Source of the DNA: Ktedonobacteria bacterium | GTDB taxonomy: Bacteria; Chloroflexota; Ktedonobacteria; Ktedonobacterales; JACDGC01 | DNA length: 64,000 bases | NCBI GenBank assembly: GCA_027459785.1 | Contig: DAIDGU010000037.1 | Coordinates: 18,004 to 82,003, forward strand | Direction of reading: 5' to 3' | Shown here: positions 1 to 7,470 of the stretch, in pieces | How the letters are laid out: every line of letters starts with the position of its first letter | How positions within the stretch are numbered: the first letter of the stretch is position 1 | Notes under the pieces: model-generated | The model's database searches: none | Told to the model about the DNA's origin: nothing | Seen by the model: the letters and a program-made list of their open reading frames with translations, nothing else | Program-made: the position numbers and the translations under genes

Positions 1-1
1 C

Positions 2-604
2 AGCCACCAGGAGATGCTGCGCCGCCGCTTCAAGCGCATGGCGCACACGCCGGACGACACAACGCTGGCAGAGATCATCACGAGTGAGACGGGCGGCGAG
101 GCCGTGCCAGCAGACTCCTTCCAGGCGATGCCGGATCTGCTGATCATCGACGGTGGGCGCGGCCATCTGAACGCCGACCTGGCCGTGCTGGACGACCTGG
201 ACATCCACATCCCGATCATCGGCGTGGCGAAAGAGGACCACGGCGCGATCGGCGAGCACGAGGAGATCTACCAGCCGGAGCAGCCGGACCCGCTGGTGCT
301 GCCGCGCGGCTCGCAGGGTCTTTATCTCATCCAGCGCATCCGCGACGAGGCACACCGCTTCGCCATCACCTATCACCGCCAGGTGCGCTCCACCAAGACC
401 TTCACCTCGCTGCTGGACGAAGTGCCGGGCATCGGCCCCAAGCGCAAGAAGGCGCTGATCCAGCACTTCGGCTCGGTGCGCGCCATCGCTGCCGCCAGCA
501 TCGACGAACTCGTCGCCGTGGCGGGCATGACGCGCGATGCCGCCGCAAAGGTCAAGGAGTATATCGGCGCGAAGGAGAGCAAGCCAACGGAAGGGGAGAT
601 CTGA
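2..604 (+). CDS. uvrC: UvrABC excinuclease subunit C, C-terminal part
   Basis: This is the C-terminal third of the nuclease subunit that makes the dual incisions in nucleotide excision repair. The frame is open to the window edge (SHQEMLRRRFKRM), so the gene begins upstream; about 200 of the usual roughly 600 residues are visible. The RNase H-like 5'-incision domain shows the PDLLIIDGGRGHLNA strand carrying a catalytic Asp, the GVAKED segment and LIQRIRDEAHRFAITYHR. It is followed by the tandem helix-hairpin-helix DNA-binding module (LLDEVPGIGPKRKKALIQHF, then a second HhH to about VKEYIG). The stop is TGA. The identification is secure; the N-terminal GIY-YIG domain lies outside the window. 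Confidence 0.95.
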   Translation, partial: SHQEMLRRRFKRMAHTPDDTTLAEIITSETGGEAVPADSFQAMPDLLIIDGGRGHLNADLAVLDDLDIHIPIIGVAKEDHGAIGEHEEIYQPEQPDPLVLPRGSQGLYLIQRIRDEAHRFAITYHRQVRSTKTFTSLLDEVPGIGPKRKKALIQHFGSVRAIAAASIDELVAVAGMTRDAAAKVKEYIGAKESKPTEGEI

Positions 605-916
605 TAGGCGACAGCCCCATGCGGGATGGAAGCTTTGGACGAGGGTGTTGATACGCGGTCGCCATCCTGACCCTTTACCCGGCGTCCTGCCCAGATGGGC
701 GGTGGCATCGCCATCCCTTGTCGCCTTATAGTATAGGGTGCAAGGCCAGGAACACGGGCTCCGGAGCTTTTCACGGCGGCTACGGCAAGAGGGGCTTCGG
801 CTTCAGACACGCCGATCTCTTATACGGTAGTGTATTTCCGTGAGCCATTCCGTAGCATTCGTGTGCCTGTCCTGGTCCCCTTACATCGTCCAAACAGAAG
901 GAGTAGGCGATCAGCT
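605..916. other. Intergenic region, uvrC to LLM oxidoreductase
   Basis: About 310 bases lie between two plus-strand genes. ORFs listed here are shadows with no recognisable protein signature. An AT-rich patch (cttatagtatagg near 725-737) could be a -10 region, but I see no convincing -35 partner. No strong terminator hairpin follows uvrC. A purine-rich Shine-Dalgarno (aaggag) ends the region just before the next start. Confidence 0.4.
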
Positions 917-1843
917 ATGCGTCTTGGTTTACAGGTCAACAATTTCAACTGGCCGGGGGGGCCGGCCACGCTGGGGGCGGATCTCGCGCGCATCGCGCGC
1001 AACGCCGAAGGGGCGGGCTTCGACAGCTTTTGGGTCATGGACCATTTCTTTCAGCTTGGCCCTGTGGGGCATGGTGTGACGGACCAGAACATGCTGGAAG
1101 CGTATACCACTCTGGGTTTCGTGGCCGGTGTCACCAGCAAGATGATGCTGGGAACGATGGTGACGGGCGTGACTTATCGCCATCCGGGCATCCTGGCGAA
1201 AGAGGTCACGACGCTGGATGTGCTTTCCGGCGGACGCGCGTACCTGGGCATTGGCGCGGCCTGGTTCGAAGAGGAACATCATTCGCTGGGCATTGATTTC
1301 CCATCGACCAAAGAGCGTTTCGAGTTGCTCGAAGAAGCCTTGCAGATCGCGCATCAGATGTGGCAGGACGGTGGCAACTTTGACGAGGCCAAGCCGTATG
1401 AGGGCAAACATTACCACCTGACACGCACCCTGAACGTGCCGCAGGCGCTCCAGCGCCCGCACCCGCCGATCCTCATCGGTGGCACTGGCGAGCAAAAGAC
1501 GCTGCGCATGGTAGCGCAATACGGCGATGCCTGCAACCTCTTCGCGCGCCTGGGCGACGAGGCGTTGCGCCACAAGCTGGACGTGCTGCGCGGCCACTGC
1601 GAGAGGCTGGGGCGGCCTTATACCGACATCGAAAAGACCTCACTCGATCAGCTTGTCGTCACGCGCGACGGTGGCAACGGCACGCTGACGCCGCAACAGG
1701 CGCTCGAACAATTCAAGCACCTGGCGGATCTGGGCTTCGATCATGCGCTCGTCGGTCTGCGTAACGTCGCGGAACCGCATGCCTTCGAGGTCTGGGCCGA
1801 ACTCGCGCCACAGATCCACGCCCTTCCCGTCGCCGGTCGGTAA
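917..1843 (+). CDS. LLM-class flavin/F420-dependent oxidoreductase
   Basis: A luciferase-like monooxygenase-fold protein of 308 residues. Members are TIM-barrel enzymes using FMN or reduced F420; the substrate cannot be read from sequence. Family features are the N-terminal MRLGLQVNNFNW strand, AEGAGFDSFWVMDHF, the MLGTMVTGVTYRHPGILAKEVTTLDVLSGGR segment, GIGAAWFEEEH, and a PPILIGGTGEQKTLRMVAQYGDACN block typical of F420-linked members (TIGR03560-like). The track starts at 830, but the ATG at 917 has an aaggag sequence about 12 bases upstream and begins exactly at the conserved domain, so I use it. The PPOX-type protein downstream could also use F420, which is consistent but not proof. Confidence 0.85.
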   Translation: MRLGLQVNNFNWPGGPATLGADLARIARNAEGAGFDSFWVMDHFFQLGPVGHGVTDQNMLEAYTTLGFVAGVTSKMMLGTMVTGVTYRHPGILAKEVTTLDVLSGGRAYLGIGAAWFEEEHHSLGIDFPSTKERFELLEEALQIAHQMWQDGGNFDEAKPYEGKHYHLTRTLNVPQALQRPHPPILIGGTGEQKTLRMVAQYGDACNLFARLGDEALRHKLDVLRGHCERLGRPYTDIEKTSLDQLVVTRDGGNGTLTPQQALEQFKHLADLGFDHALVGLRNVAEPHAFEVWAELAPQIHALPVAGR

Positions 1844-1850
1844 AACGTTA

Positions 1851-2000
1851 GAAAGGACGAGATACGAAGGACACGAAGGGAAGGAAAGTCACGAAGATCT
1901 TGGAGAAAGGCATAGCATAACCTGTAAAGTGGTGCTAGAAATCCTAAGCCATCCTTCGTGTTCTTCGAGGTCTTCGTTTATCTTCGTGTCTCGTCCTTCA
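1851..2000. repeat. Long imperfect inverted repeat (acgaag-rich)
   Basis: The left arm (aaggacgagatacgaagg) is mirrored by the right arm (ccttcgtgttcttcg ... tcttcgtgtctcgtccttc). Within each arm short cgaag/cacgaa units recur. Transcribed, it would fold into a long stem with a central loop. It may terminate the LLM gene. The same architecture occurs at 46528-46683. Confidence 0.7.
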
Positions 2001-2024
2001 TATCCTTGAATGGAGCATTTCCTT

Positions 2025-2426
2025 ATGGCACGGCTTGATGAGCAAACCCGCGCTTTCCTGGCGGAGCCGCACTTCGCCGTGTTGGCGACGCTCAATGCCG
2101 ACGGCACCATCCAGCAGACGGTGATGTGGTATGACGTGGATGGTGATGAGATCCTGATGAACACGGCTGCCGGGCGGGTGAAGGATGGCAACCTGCGCCG
2201 CGACCCGCGCATCTCCGTCTGCGTGGAGGATGGCTATCGCTTCGTCACCCTGAGTGGTGCCGTGCGGCTGAACGAAGACCAGGCCACGACGCAGGCGGAT
2301 ATCCGCCGGTTGGCACTGCGCTACAGCGACGATCCAGCGAACATCGACGCGGAAACCGAACATTTTCGCCACGAGCAGCGCGTCTCCTTACGCCTGAACG
2401 TCGCGCGCGTGATCAAGCGGCTCTAG
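2025..2426 (+). CDS. PPOX-class (pyridoxamine oxidase-like) flavoprotein
   Basis: A small split-beta-barrel flavin-binding protein of 133 residues. It has the family pattern LAEPHFAVLATLNADGTIQQTVMWYDVDGDEILMNT, followed by AAGRVKDGNLRRDPRISVCVEDG and a short C-terminal helix pair. This is the layout of F420- or FMN-dependent Rv1155-like enzymes rather than of true PdxH, which is longer. Reaction and substrate cannot be assigned. The ATG at 2010 is also in frame; I prefer 2025 because GGAG sits about nine bases upstream of it. It follows the LLM oxidoreductase across a large inverted repeat, so shared transcription is uncertain. Confidence 0.8.
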   Translation: MARLDEQTRAFLAEPHFAVLATLNADGTIQQTVMWYDVDGDEILMNTAAGRVKDGNLRRDPRISVCVEDGYRFVTLSGAVRLNEDQATTQADIRRLALRYSDDPANIDAETEHFRHEQRVSLRLNVARVIKRL

Positions 2427-2457
2427 CGCGCCCGCTACCTACGGTTAGCGGCGGTCT

Positions 2458-3444
2458 CTAATAGCCGCGTTGCAAGTCCACTTCGTTCAACAACTGCTCG
2501 CCGTGGCGGAAGCGGCGCAGGTTTTCGACGAAGAGTTGCGCCACGCGATGAGCATAGCCCGTCGTCAGGCCCGACATGTGGGGCGTCAGCAACACGTTCG
2601 GCAGCGACCACAGTGGGCTGGTGCGGGCGAGCGGCTCCTCGGTCACCACGTCCAGCGCGGCACCGGCGATCCAGCGTTCGCGCAGCGCGCGGATCAGCGC
2701 CGGCTCCTGCACCACCTCGCCGCGCGCCACGTTGATGAAGAACGCATTCGAGCGCATCGCCCGCAATTCCTGCTCGCCGATCAGGTTGGTCGTCGCCTCG
2801 GTCAGCGGCACGCTGACCAGCACGATATCGCTCTCGCCCAGCATCTCCAGCAGGCGGTCGGCGGGATAGAGCATATCGCAGTCGGGATCGTCCAGGCCGC
2901 CGGGCGTGCGCCGCATGCCCAGGATGCGCATATGGAAGGCGCGGGCGAGTTGTGCCACACGCCGCCCGATGGCCCCCAGCCCAACGATGCCCAACGTCTT
3001 TTCTTGCAACTCGAAGCCGCGCAACGCGCCCCATGCGCGCCCTGTCGCCCACTCCTTGCGCTCTTGCAGCCGTAGCATCTCATCCCACTTGCGCGCGAAG
3101 ATCAGCATCGCGCCCAGCGTATATTCGGCGATGGCCTGCGCGTTGGCCGAACTGACATTCGTGACCTTGAACGTCAGCCCCGCGTGCAGCACGCCCGTGC
3201 GGATCAGGTTATCCACGCCTGCGCCGGGATATTGCAGCCATTGCAGGCGCGGCGCGATGGTCGCCAAGTCGTTCGGGGGACGAAAGGTGCAGAGCACATC
3301 CGCAGTCGGCAGCGCCAGTCGTAGTGCCGCCACATCGCTCACGAACTCCACGCGGCTGTCTGGTCCCGCCGCCGCGCGCACCGCGCGCTGATCATCCGCG
3401 CCAAAGGCGAAATCCGTTACCAGCGTGAGCGCATCATTGGTCAT
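2458..3444 (-). CDS. D-2-hydroxyacid dehydrogenase, NAD-binding
   Basis: A 328-residue oxidoreductase of the D-isomer-specific 2-hydroxyacid dehydrogenase family. The Rossmann motif is GIVGLGAIGRRVA. The catalytic trio is visible as Arg in NVARGEVV, Glu in VVTEEPLA and His in LTPHMSG. The N-terminal part (DVLCTFRPPNDLATIAPRLQWLQYPGAGVDNL) is typical of the glyoxylate/hydroxypyruvate-like and phosphoglycerate-like subgroups. No ACT domain is present, so it is unlikely to be a regulated SerA. Start: the track begins at 3504, but an ATG at 3444 (MTNDAL) has ggaggagaga immediately upstream. The substrate is unknown. Confidence 0.85.
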   Translation of the reverse strand: MTNDALTLVTDFAFGADDQRAVRAAAGPDSRVEFVSDVAALRLALPTADVLCTFRPPNDLATIAPRLQWLQYPGAGVDNLIRTGVLHAGLTFKVTNVSSANAQAIAEYTLGAMLIFARKWDEMLRLQERKEWATGRAWGALRGFELQEKTLGIVGLGAIGRRVAQLARAFHMRILGMRRTPGGLDDPDCDMLYPADRLLEMLGESDIVLVSVPLTEATTNLIGEQELRAMRSNAFFINVARGEVVQEPALIRALRERWIAGAALDVVTEEPLARTSPLWSLPNVLLTPHMSGLTTGYAHRVAQLFVENLRRFRHGEQLLNEVDLQRGY

Positions 3445-3537
3445 TTCTCTCTCCTCCACCCAGGTGCCGTGGCGTAGCCAGCTATCGTAGCTGTAGCATA
3501 TCACAGGGGCGCAACGGTCACAGAAAGTGGAAAATCG

Positions 3538-4173
3538 TTATTGGCCCCAGGGCGTGCCAAAATCTTCCGTCCAATAATAATGCGCGGTGATGTTGCCGGG
3601 GTCATTGGCCAGATAGTAATAGCCGACGCCGATGTCGTGTAGCTTGCAATTGAGGATATTTAGGCGATGCAGGTCGTTAGGCGGCGTTTCATTGAACCAG
3701 GCGTCCACCACTTGTTCCGGCGTCGGCTGGCCCCACGCGACGTTTTCCGCCACTATCGAGTACCGATAGCCGGCTTGACGTATGCGATCCCAGGCGGTCG
3801 TGCCATCGAAACTGTTGTGGCCCACAAAGTCATGAATTGCCATATCTTCGCTGTGCGCTTGCGCCGTACTCATCAAGATTGGGTTGGCCGTTAAGGCGGG
3901 GCAGCCGTTTTGCTGGCGATAGAGATTGGTGCGCGCGATGACGCGGTTGGCATAGTTTTGGATGACCGAGGCCGGCGGGGGCGGCGCGATGACCGGCGTC
4001 GGCGTGCCGGGGGCGCTGCCCAGCCCGAAGGGGAGCACGGGCGGCGCGTTCAAACCAACGGGCAGGGGTTTGTGCGTCATGGAGGTGTAAAGCGCCTGGA
4101 TCTGCGCGCTATGGGTCAGCGCGAAGACGGCCAGGATGGCGATAGCGATGATGAGCGTGACAGAGCGGCGCAT
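3538..4173 (-). CDS. CAP-domain (SCP/PR1, YkwD-like) secreted protein
   Basis: A 211-residue extracytoplasmic protein. It has an N-terminal signal or anchor segment (SVTLIIAIAILAVFALTHS), a Pro-rich linker, then a CAP domain of about 120 residues. CAP signatures are HSEDMAIHDFVGHNSFDGTTAWDRI, AENVAWGQ, HRLNILNCKLHDIGVGYYY and a terminal YWTEDFGTP. The cavity residues His, Glu and His are present. The function of bacterial CAP proteins is poorly defined. The ATG at 4173 is chosen because AAGGAG lies nine bases upstream; the ATG at 4182 is abutted by that same Shine-Dalgarno. It lies downstream of rimM on the same strand, where trmD would normally stand. Confidence 0.85.
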   Translation of the reverse strand: MRRSVTLIIAIAILAVFALTHSAQIQALYTSMTHKPLPVGLNAPPVLPFGLGSAPGTPTPVIAPPPPASVIQNYANRVIARTNLYRQQNGCPALTANPILMSTAQAHSEDMAIHDFVGHNSFDGTTAWDRIRQAGYRYSIVAENVAWGQPTPEQVVDAWFNETPPNDLHRLNILNCKLHDIGVGYYYLANDPGNITAHYYWTEDFGTPWGQ

Positions 4174-4350
4174 CTTGAGCATCTCCTTGCTGCGACAATC
4201 CTCTCGTGCGACCACGTCGAGCGCACATGCCCGCCCGCTGTCCTTTTGCTCACGCACGAGTGTCCTTGATCATAGCAGATGCCAGGGAAAAAACAAGCGC
4301 CACGCGCACACTGCGCAAAATTACCGCTAGGGGCATGAGCGGGAGCGTCC

Positions 4351-4977
4351 CTAGCCTTGCTCCCACTCGTCGTCGAACAGGCCAAGGGGGGGATCGATGG
4401 TGACGGTGCGGGCGGCGACATCCACAGCGGGGACGAGCGCGGCGACAAAGGGGACGAGCACGTCGGGCTGGCCCGGACGGCGCACCACCAGCAGATCTTG
4501 CGCGGCACCGGTCAGGATGTCGGCGACGCTGCCCAAGTCGGTGCCATTGACATGCACGGCGCGCAGGCCGATGAGGTCATGCACATAATACTGATCGGCG
4601 GCCAGCGGTGCAACCTCGGCAGCAGGGATGGCGACGACCTGGCCGCGCAACGTCTCGGCGGCGGTCATATCCTCGATGCCGGCGAAATGCAACAGGATCA
4701 CACTGCCGTGTGCGTGGGCGCTGGTGGGGCGCAGGGGCCGGTGGTCCGCGCCGACATAGAGGGCGGCGTGTGTGGCTAGGCGTTCGGGGAAGTCGGTCTG
4801 GGGGAGCAGCTTCACGTCGCCTTTCAGGCCAAAGGGCGCGGCGATGCGCCCCACTGTAATCCAATCAGTGGGGGTGGTGCCAGCAGGCGGCGGGGCCGAG
4901 GCCGGCGGGGGCGCGGGACGCGGGCGTCCGTAGCGCCGCTTAGTGGGAGGGCGGTTCTCCGGCGGTGGGTTGCTCAT
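4351..4977 (-). CDS. rimM: 16S rRNA processing protein RimM
   Basis: A ribosome-maturation factor that binds S19 and the 30S head. The N-terminal RimM domain begins at WITVGRIAAPFGLKGDVKLLPQTDFPERL. The PRC-barrel follows (ADQYYVHDLIGLRAVHVNGTDLGSVADIL ... ILTGAAQDLLVVRR) and the protein ends FDDEWEQG. A low-complexity Pro/Arg-rich extension of about 35 residues precedes the domain. The ATG at 4977 overlaps the end of khpA by 38 bases, which suggests translational coupling. The track start at 5085 would run deep into khpA. It is the last gene of the rpsP-khpA-rimM operon; trmD and rplS, usual next neighbours, are absent. Confidence 0.9.
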   Translation of the reverse strand: MSNPPPENRPPTKRRYGRPRPAPPPASAPPPAGTTPTDWITVGRIAAPFGLKGDVKLLPQTDFPERLATHAALYVGADHRPLRPTSAHAHGSVILLHFAGIEDMTAAETLRGQVVAIPAAEVAPLAADQYYVHDLIGLRAVHVNGTDLGSVADILTGAAQDLLVVRRPGQPDVLVPFVAALVPAVDVAARTVTIDPPLGLFDDEWEQG

Positions 4978-5236
4978 GGATTTCCAGTGCGATATTCTTG
5001 CCCTGCCGCGCCCCGGCGGCACGGAGGAGGCTGCGCATCGCCTTGGCGACGCGCCCCTGGCGTCCGATGACCTTGCCGAAATCATCCGGCGCGACGGTCA
5101 GGTGAAACGCAGCGAAGTAACGGTCGCTGCGGCCCTCGCGCACCTGCACGGCCTCCGGCTGCTCGACTAATCCCTGCGCCATATACTCGACCAGCTTGCG
5201 CATCGGCGCATCCCCATGTCCGCGATCCCGATACAT
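4940..5236 (-). CDS. khpA: KH-domain RNA-binding protein KhpA
   Basis: A small KH-type RNA-binding protein of 98 residues, which with KhpB binds many transcripts in Gram-positive relatives. The KH core is the GKVIGRQGRVAKAMRSLLRAA loop-helix region containing the GxxG motif (GRQG). The preceding strand is FAAFHLTVAPDDF. It sits between rpsP and rimM, its conserved location. The ATG at 5236 is preceded by GGAGGT with five-base spacing; an in-frame GTG one codon earlier (5239) is too close to that site. Confidence 0.92.
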   Translation of the reverse strand: MYRDRGHGDAPMRKLVEYMAQGLVEQPEAVQVREGRSDRYFAAFHLTVAPDDFGKVIGRQGRVAKAMRSLLRAAGARQGKNIALEIHEQPTAGEPPSH

Positions 5237-5257
5237 CACGCACCTCCGGTTCAGATG

Positions 5258-5551
5258 CTAGCTTTGCGGTGTGGCGGCAGCGTGGCGTTCTTGCTTTTTC
5301 GCTTCCAGCCGCTCGGCGAAGCCGCTGGTGCGGAACAACTGCGTGACGCTCTCTGATGGCTGCGCACCGTTGAGAATCCAGGCTGCGGTCTTCTCTTCAT
5401 CGAAATGGATGGCGGGTGGGTTGACGCGCGGATTGTACCAACCCAGGATCTCCAGGAAGCGCCCATCACGGGGCGCATGCGAATCGGCGGCGACGATGCG
5501 GTACGACGGCGCATGTTTCTTGCCCGTGCGCATCAAGCGGATTTTGACCAC
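5258..5551 (-). CDS. rpsP: 30S ribosomal protein S16
   Basis: The S16 small-subunit protein, 97 residues, starting (M)VKIRLMRTGKKHAPSYRIVAADSHAPRDGRFLEILGWYNP. The start is a GTG at 5551 (GTG GTC AAA ATC), preceded by agaggttct; the longer ORF in the track includes untranslated leader. It is the first gene of the rpsP-khpA-rimM operon, with 21 bases to khpA. A sigma70-type promoter lies upstream at 5610-5639. The C-terminal tail (EAKKQERHAAATPQS) is slightly extended. Confidence 0.95.
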   Translation of the reverse strand: MVKIRLMRTGKKHAPSYRIVAADSHAPRDGRFLEILGWYNPRVNPPAIHFDEEKTAAWILNGAQPSESVTQLFRTSGFAERLEAKKQERHAAATPQS

Positions 5552-5609
5552 AGAACCTCTATCCTCCAAATGGTGGTGCGATGTGAATGTGTTTAAAAGT
5601 AACTTCTTC

Positions 5610-5639
5610 AGCATAGCATGCCGGTTTGCGGCTTGTCAA
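5610..5639 (-). promoter_or_regulatory. Promoter of rpsP-khpA-rimM
   Basis: On the minus strand TTGACA (5634-5639) is followed by 18 bases and TATGCT (5610-5615). The match to the housekeeping consensus and the position about 60 bases before the GTG of rpsP support it. Confidence 0.75.
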
Positions 5640-5672
5640 TGTTCGCGCCGGATGGGGCAGGGCTTTTGCAAA

Positions 5673-6476
5673 TTAGCCACCGACAAAGGCCAAGGCGCGT
5701 TCGGCAGCAGCAGCAAAGGAGCGCAAAGCTGCGGCAATGTTGGTGACACCTGCCCGCCGCAAGGCATCGGTGATGCCAGCGCGCAAGAGGGTTAAGGCCA
5801 CGGGAGCTGCGCCGGTATGGACCTGGCAGGCGTCTTCGTGCCAGGTGACATCCAAGACATGATGCACGCGATGCTCAATCGTCCAATGCCCACGCCACAA
5901 CGCGGCCAGGATGTCCATGTCCGCCTGTTCCACCGCTAGATCGGTCAGAGCGTACGTCATCTCGACCTGGCGCTGGCGCCTGCTCGGCCATTCCACCGTG
6001 CGACAGGTGCGCCGCAGGACTTAGCGCACGCCTGGCCAGAACGCTTGCAGGTGTGGCGGGCAGACAATGCGTTCCAGCAAGCGCGTTTCCAAGCGCCCAT
6101 GCGCCTTCTCAGTCTGCGACCACTGCATCCGCTGCTCTTCCGGCCAGGCGGGGGCATCGAACCAATCGGCAATCGCCTGATACAAAGTCGGTTGGTTGGC
6201 TTTGGCGATCAGCAGATAATGACCCCCTTGATGCAGCATCAGCTGGGTCGTGGCTTGCTGGGTAGGCAACGCATCCATCGTGATCACGATGCCGTGCACG
6301 TCACGCCCCGCCAACAGGTGCTGGACGACAGGGATTGCATTGGTTTTCGCATCCACTCCCTGCTGCTGGACCACCGCGCCACTCCCATGCACCACCTCGC
6401 GGACCACATGCACCGGCTGGCCGTGCGTCGTAGCCGCTCTGGTGCGCCGCAGTGGACCCGTGTTGAATACCCCCAC
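5673..6476 (-). pseudogene. ISAs1-family transposase, truncated and interrupted
   Basis: The remnant of a DDE transposase. It begins near LRRTRAATTHGQPVHVV, corresponding to the DGKxLRR segment of ISAs1 transposases, and continues through IVITMDALPTQQATTQLML (a catalytic Asp region), YLLIAKANQ and EKAHGRLETR. It then hits an in-frame TAA at 6021-6023 inside WPGVR(stop)VLRR. The second part, from 5996 to 5673, is in the same frame (the two ORF starts differ by 480 bases). So one nonsense change, probably CAA to TAA, splits the gene. About 100 N-terminal residues are also missing: a TGA immediately precedes the open part. Non-functional. Confidence 0.8.
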
Positions 6477-6540
6477 TCAGGGCGCATTTGCTTTTTTCAG
6501 CCGCCGCGTGTAAACTGAGGTCGTGCCTGCCCTACAATCG

Positions 6541-6546
6541 TATAAT
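6541..6546 (+). promoter_or_regulatory. Perfect -10 hexamer upstream of UPF0175 gene
   Basis: TATAAT stands 58 bases upstream of the ATG at 6604. No good TTGACA is found at 16-18 bases, so this is a half-supported promoter. It lies in the tail of IS-like sequence. Confidence 0.4.
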
Positions 6547-6603
6547 GATCAATGGGCATCACATTCGAGCTTTAACGAACCGAGAGAAACCCGGAGTAGA
6601 GTG

Positions 6604-6843
6604 ATGAGCGTTGATTTACAAAAGCTAGCTCAGGAAGTCCATATCTCTGAAGCGCAGTTACACGAGCAAGCAGATTTGCTCCTTTTGTTGGATTTGTATA
6701 ACCAAGGAGCGATCTCATCGGCAGCAGCAGCGCGTTTTTTAGGGATATCCCGTGGAGAGTTTCAAACACTTTGCGCCCAACATCACATTCCTATCGATGA
6801 TCCCGACAGCGATCCGGTGAAAGAAGCCCAGCTATCGCTCTGA
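6604..6843 (+). CDS. UPF0175-family antitoxin-like protein
   Basis: A small helix-turn-helix protein of about 79 residues. The pattern LLLLDLYNQGAISSAAAARFLGISRGEFQTLCAQHHIP is the UPF0175 core. These proteins typically pair with DUF3368 or PIN-type toxins, and one follows immediately. The track begins at 6523, but the ATG at 6604 (MSVDLQKLAQEV) has agtagagtg just upstream and starts at the conserved part. Base composition is more AT-rich than the flanking operons, which suggests acquisition. Its role as DNA-binding antitoxin and autoregulator is inferred from the family. Confidence 0.75.
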   Translation: MSVDLQKLAQEVHISEAQLHEQADLLLLLDLYNQGAISSAAAARFLGISRGEFQTLCAQHHIPIDDPDSDPVKEAQLSL

Positions 6844-6866
6844 CTCAGCCGACAGGCGCAATCGTT

Positions 6867-7325
6867 GTGGCAGATACAACACCTCTGATCACCCTAGCAG
6901 CAACAGGAGCAATTGCCTTGCTCCAATTAGTGTTTGGTGAGGTGCATATCCCAGAGCAGGTGTGGGGCGAATACGAAAAGTTTCGCCCGCACATGACGCT
7001 CCCCGATCTTTCACAAGCCTCATGGCTTTATCGTCATCAGGTCACTATCGCTCCACCATTTTCTCCGCTAGACGAAGGAGAAGCGGCAGCGTTGACTTTA
7101 GCACAAGCTCTTGGGGCAAAGGTGGTGCTTATGGATGAGAAAAAAGGTCGCAGGGCAGCAACAGCAGTCCAACTGCCTATCATGGGTACACTTGGGTTTC
7201 TGTTGCGAGCCAAACGAGATGGGCATGTTGCTGCAATCAAACCCATCATCGATCAGTTCGCCCCCTTGAATCGCTACTACAGCCCACATCTCATCACCCA
7301 AACATTACAGGCCGCTGGTGAATGA
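6867..7325 (+). CDS. DUF3368 PIN-like putative toxin
   Basis: A predicted PIN-fold ribonuclease of about 152 residues, likely the toxin partner of the upstream UPF0175 gene. The N-terminal VVADTTPLITLA carries the first acidic residue. EQVWGEYEKFRP supplies a central Glu, and VVLMDEKKGRRAA supplies the conserved Asp of the acidic pocket. MGTLGFLLRAKRDG is the DUF3368 tail signature. The start is uncertain: GTG at 6867 is given, but family members begin MIVVxDTTPLI, so translation may begin further upstream, for example at a CTG at 6840 overlapping the antitoxin stop, which would couple the two genes. Cellular target unknown. Confidence 0.75.
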   Translation: MADTTPLITLAATGAIALLQLVFGEVHIPEQVWGEYEKFRPHMTLPDLSQASWLYRHQVTIAPPFSPLDEGEAAALTLAQALGAKVVLMDEKKGRRAATAVQLPIMGTLGFLLRAKRDGHVAAIKPIIDQFAPLNRYYSPHLITQTLQAAGE

Positions 7326-7470
7326 CTGCTGCTCCACGCTTCAAGCATTTCCAGTAGAAGATAATGATATCCTTCTTTCAATCAAACCTATCATCTGCGC
7401 TCTTGGCTGCAAAGTACCTGCATGAGGGCGCTCAGACAATCAAAATGGCTTAACATTGTATGCTTCTTTT

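Noticed and set aside
3667-3894. Plus-strand ORF within the CAP-domain gene region
   Set aside because: Shadow of the CAP gene; no start site or motif.
5656-5676. cagggcttttgcaaattagc as an ISAs1 terminal repeat
   Set aside because: No matching inverted partner is found on the other side of the pseudogene, so the IS ends cannot be set.
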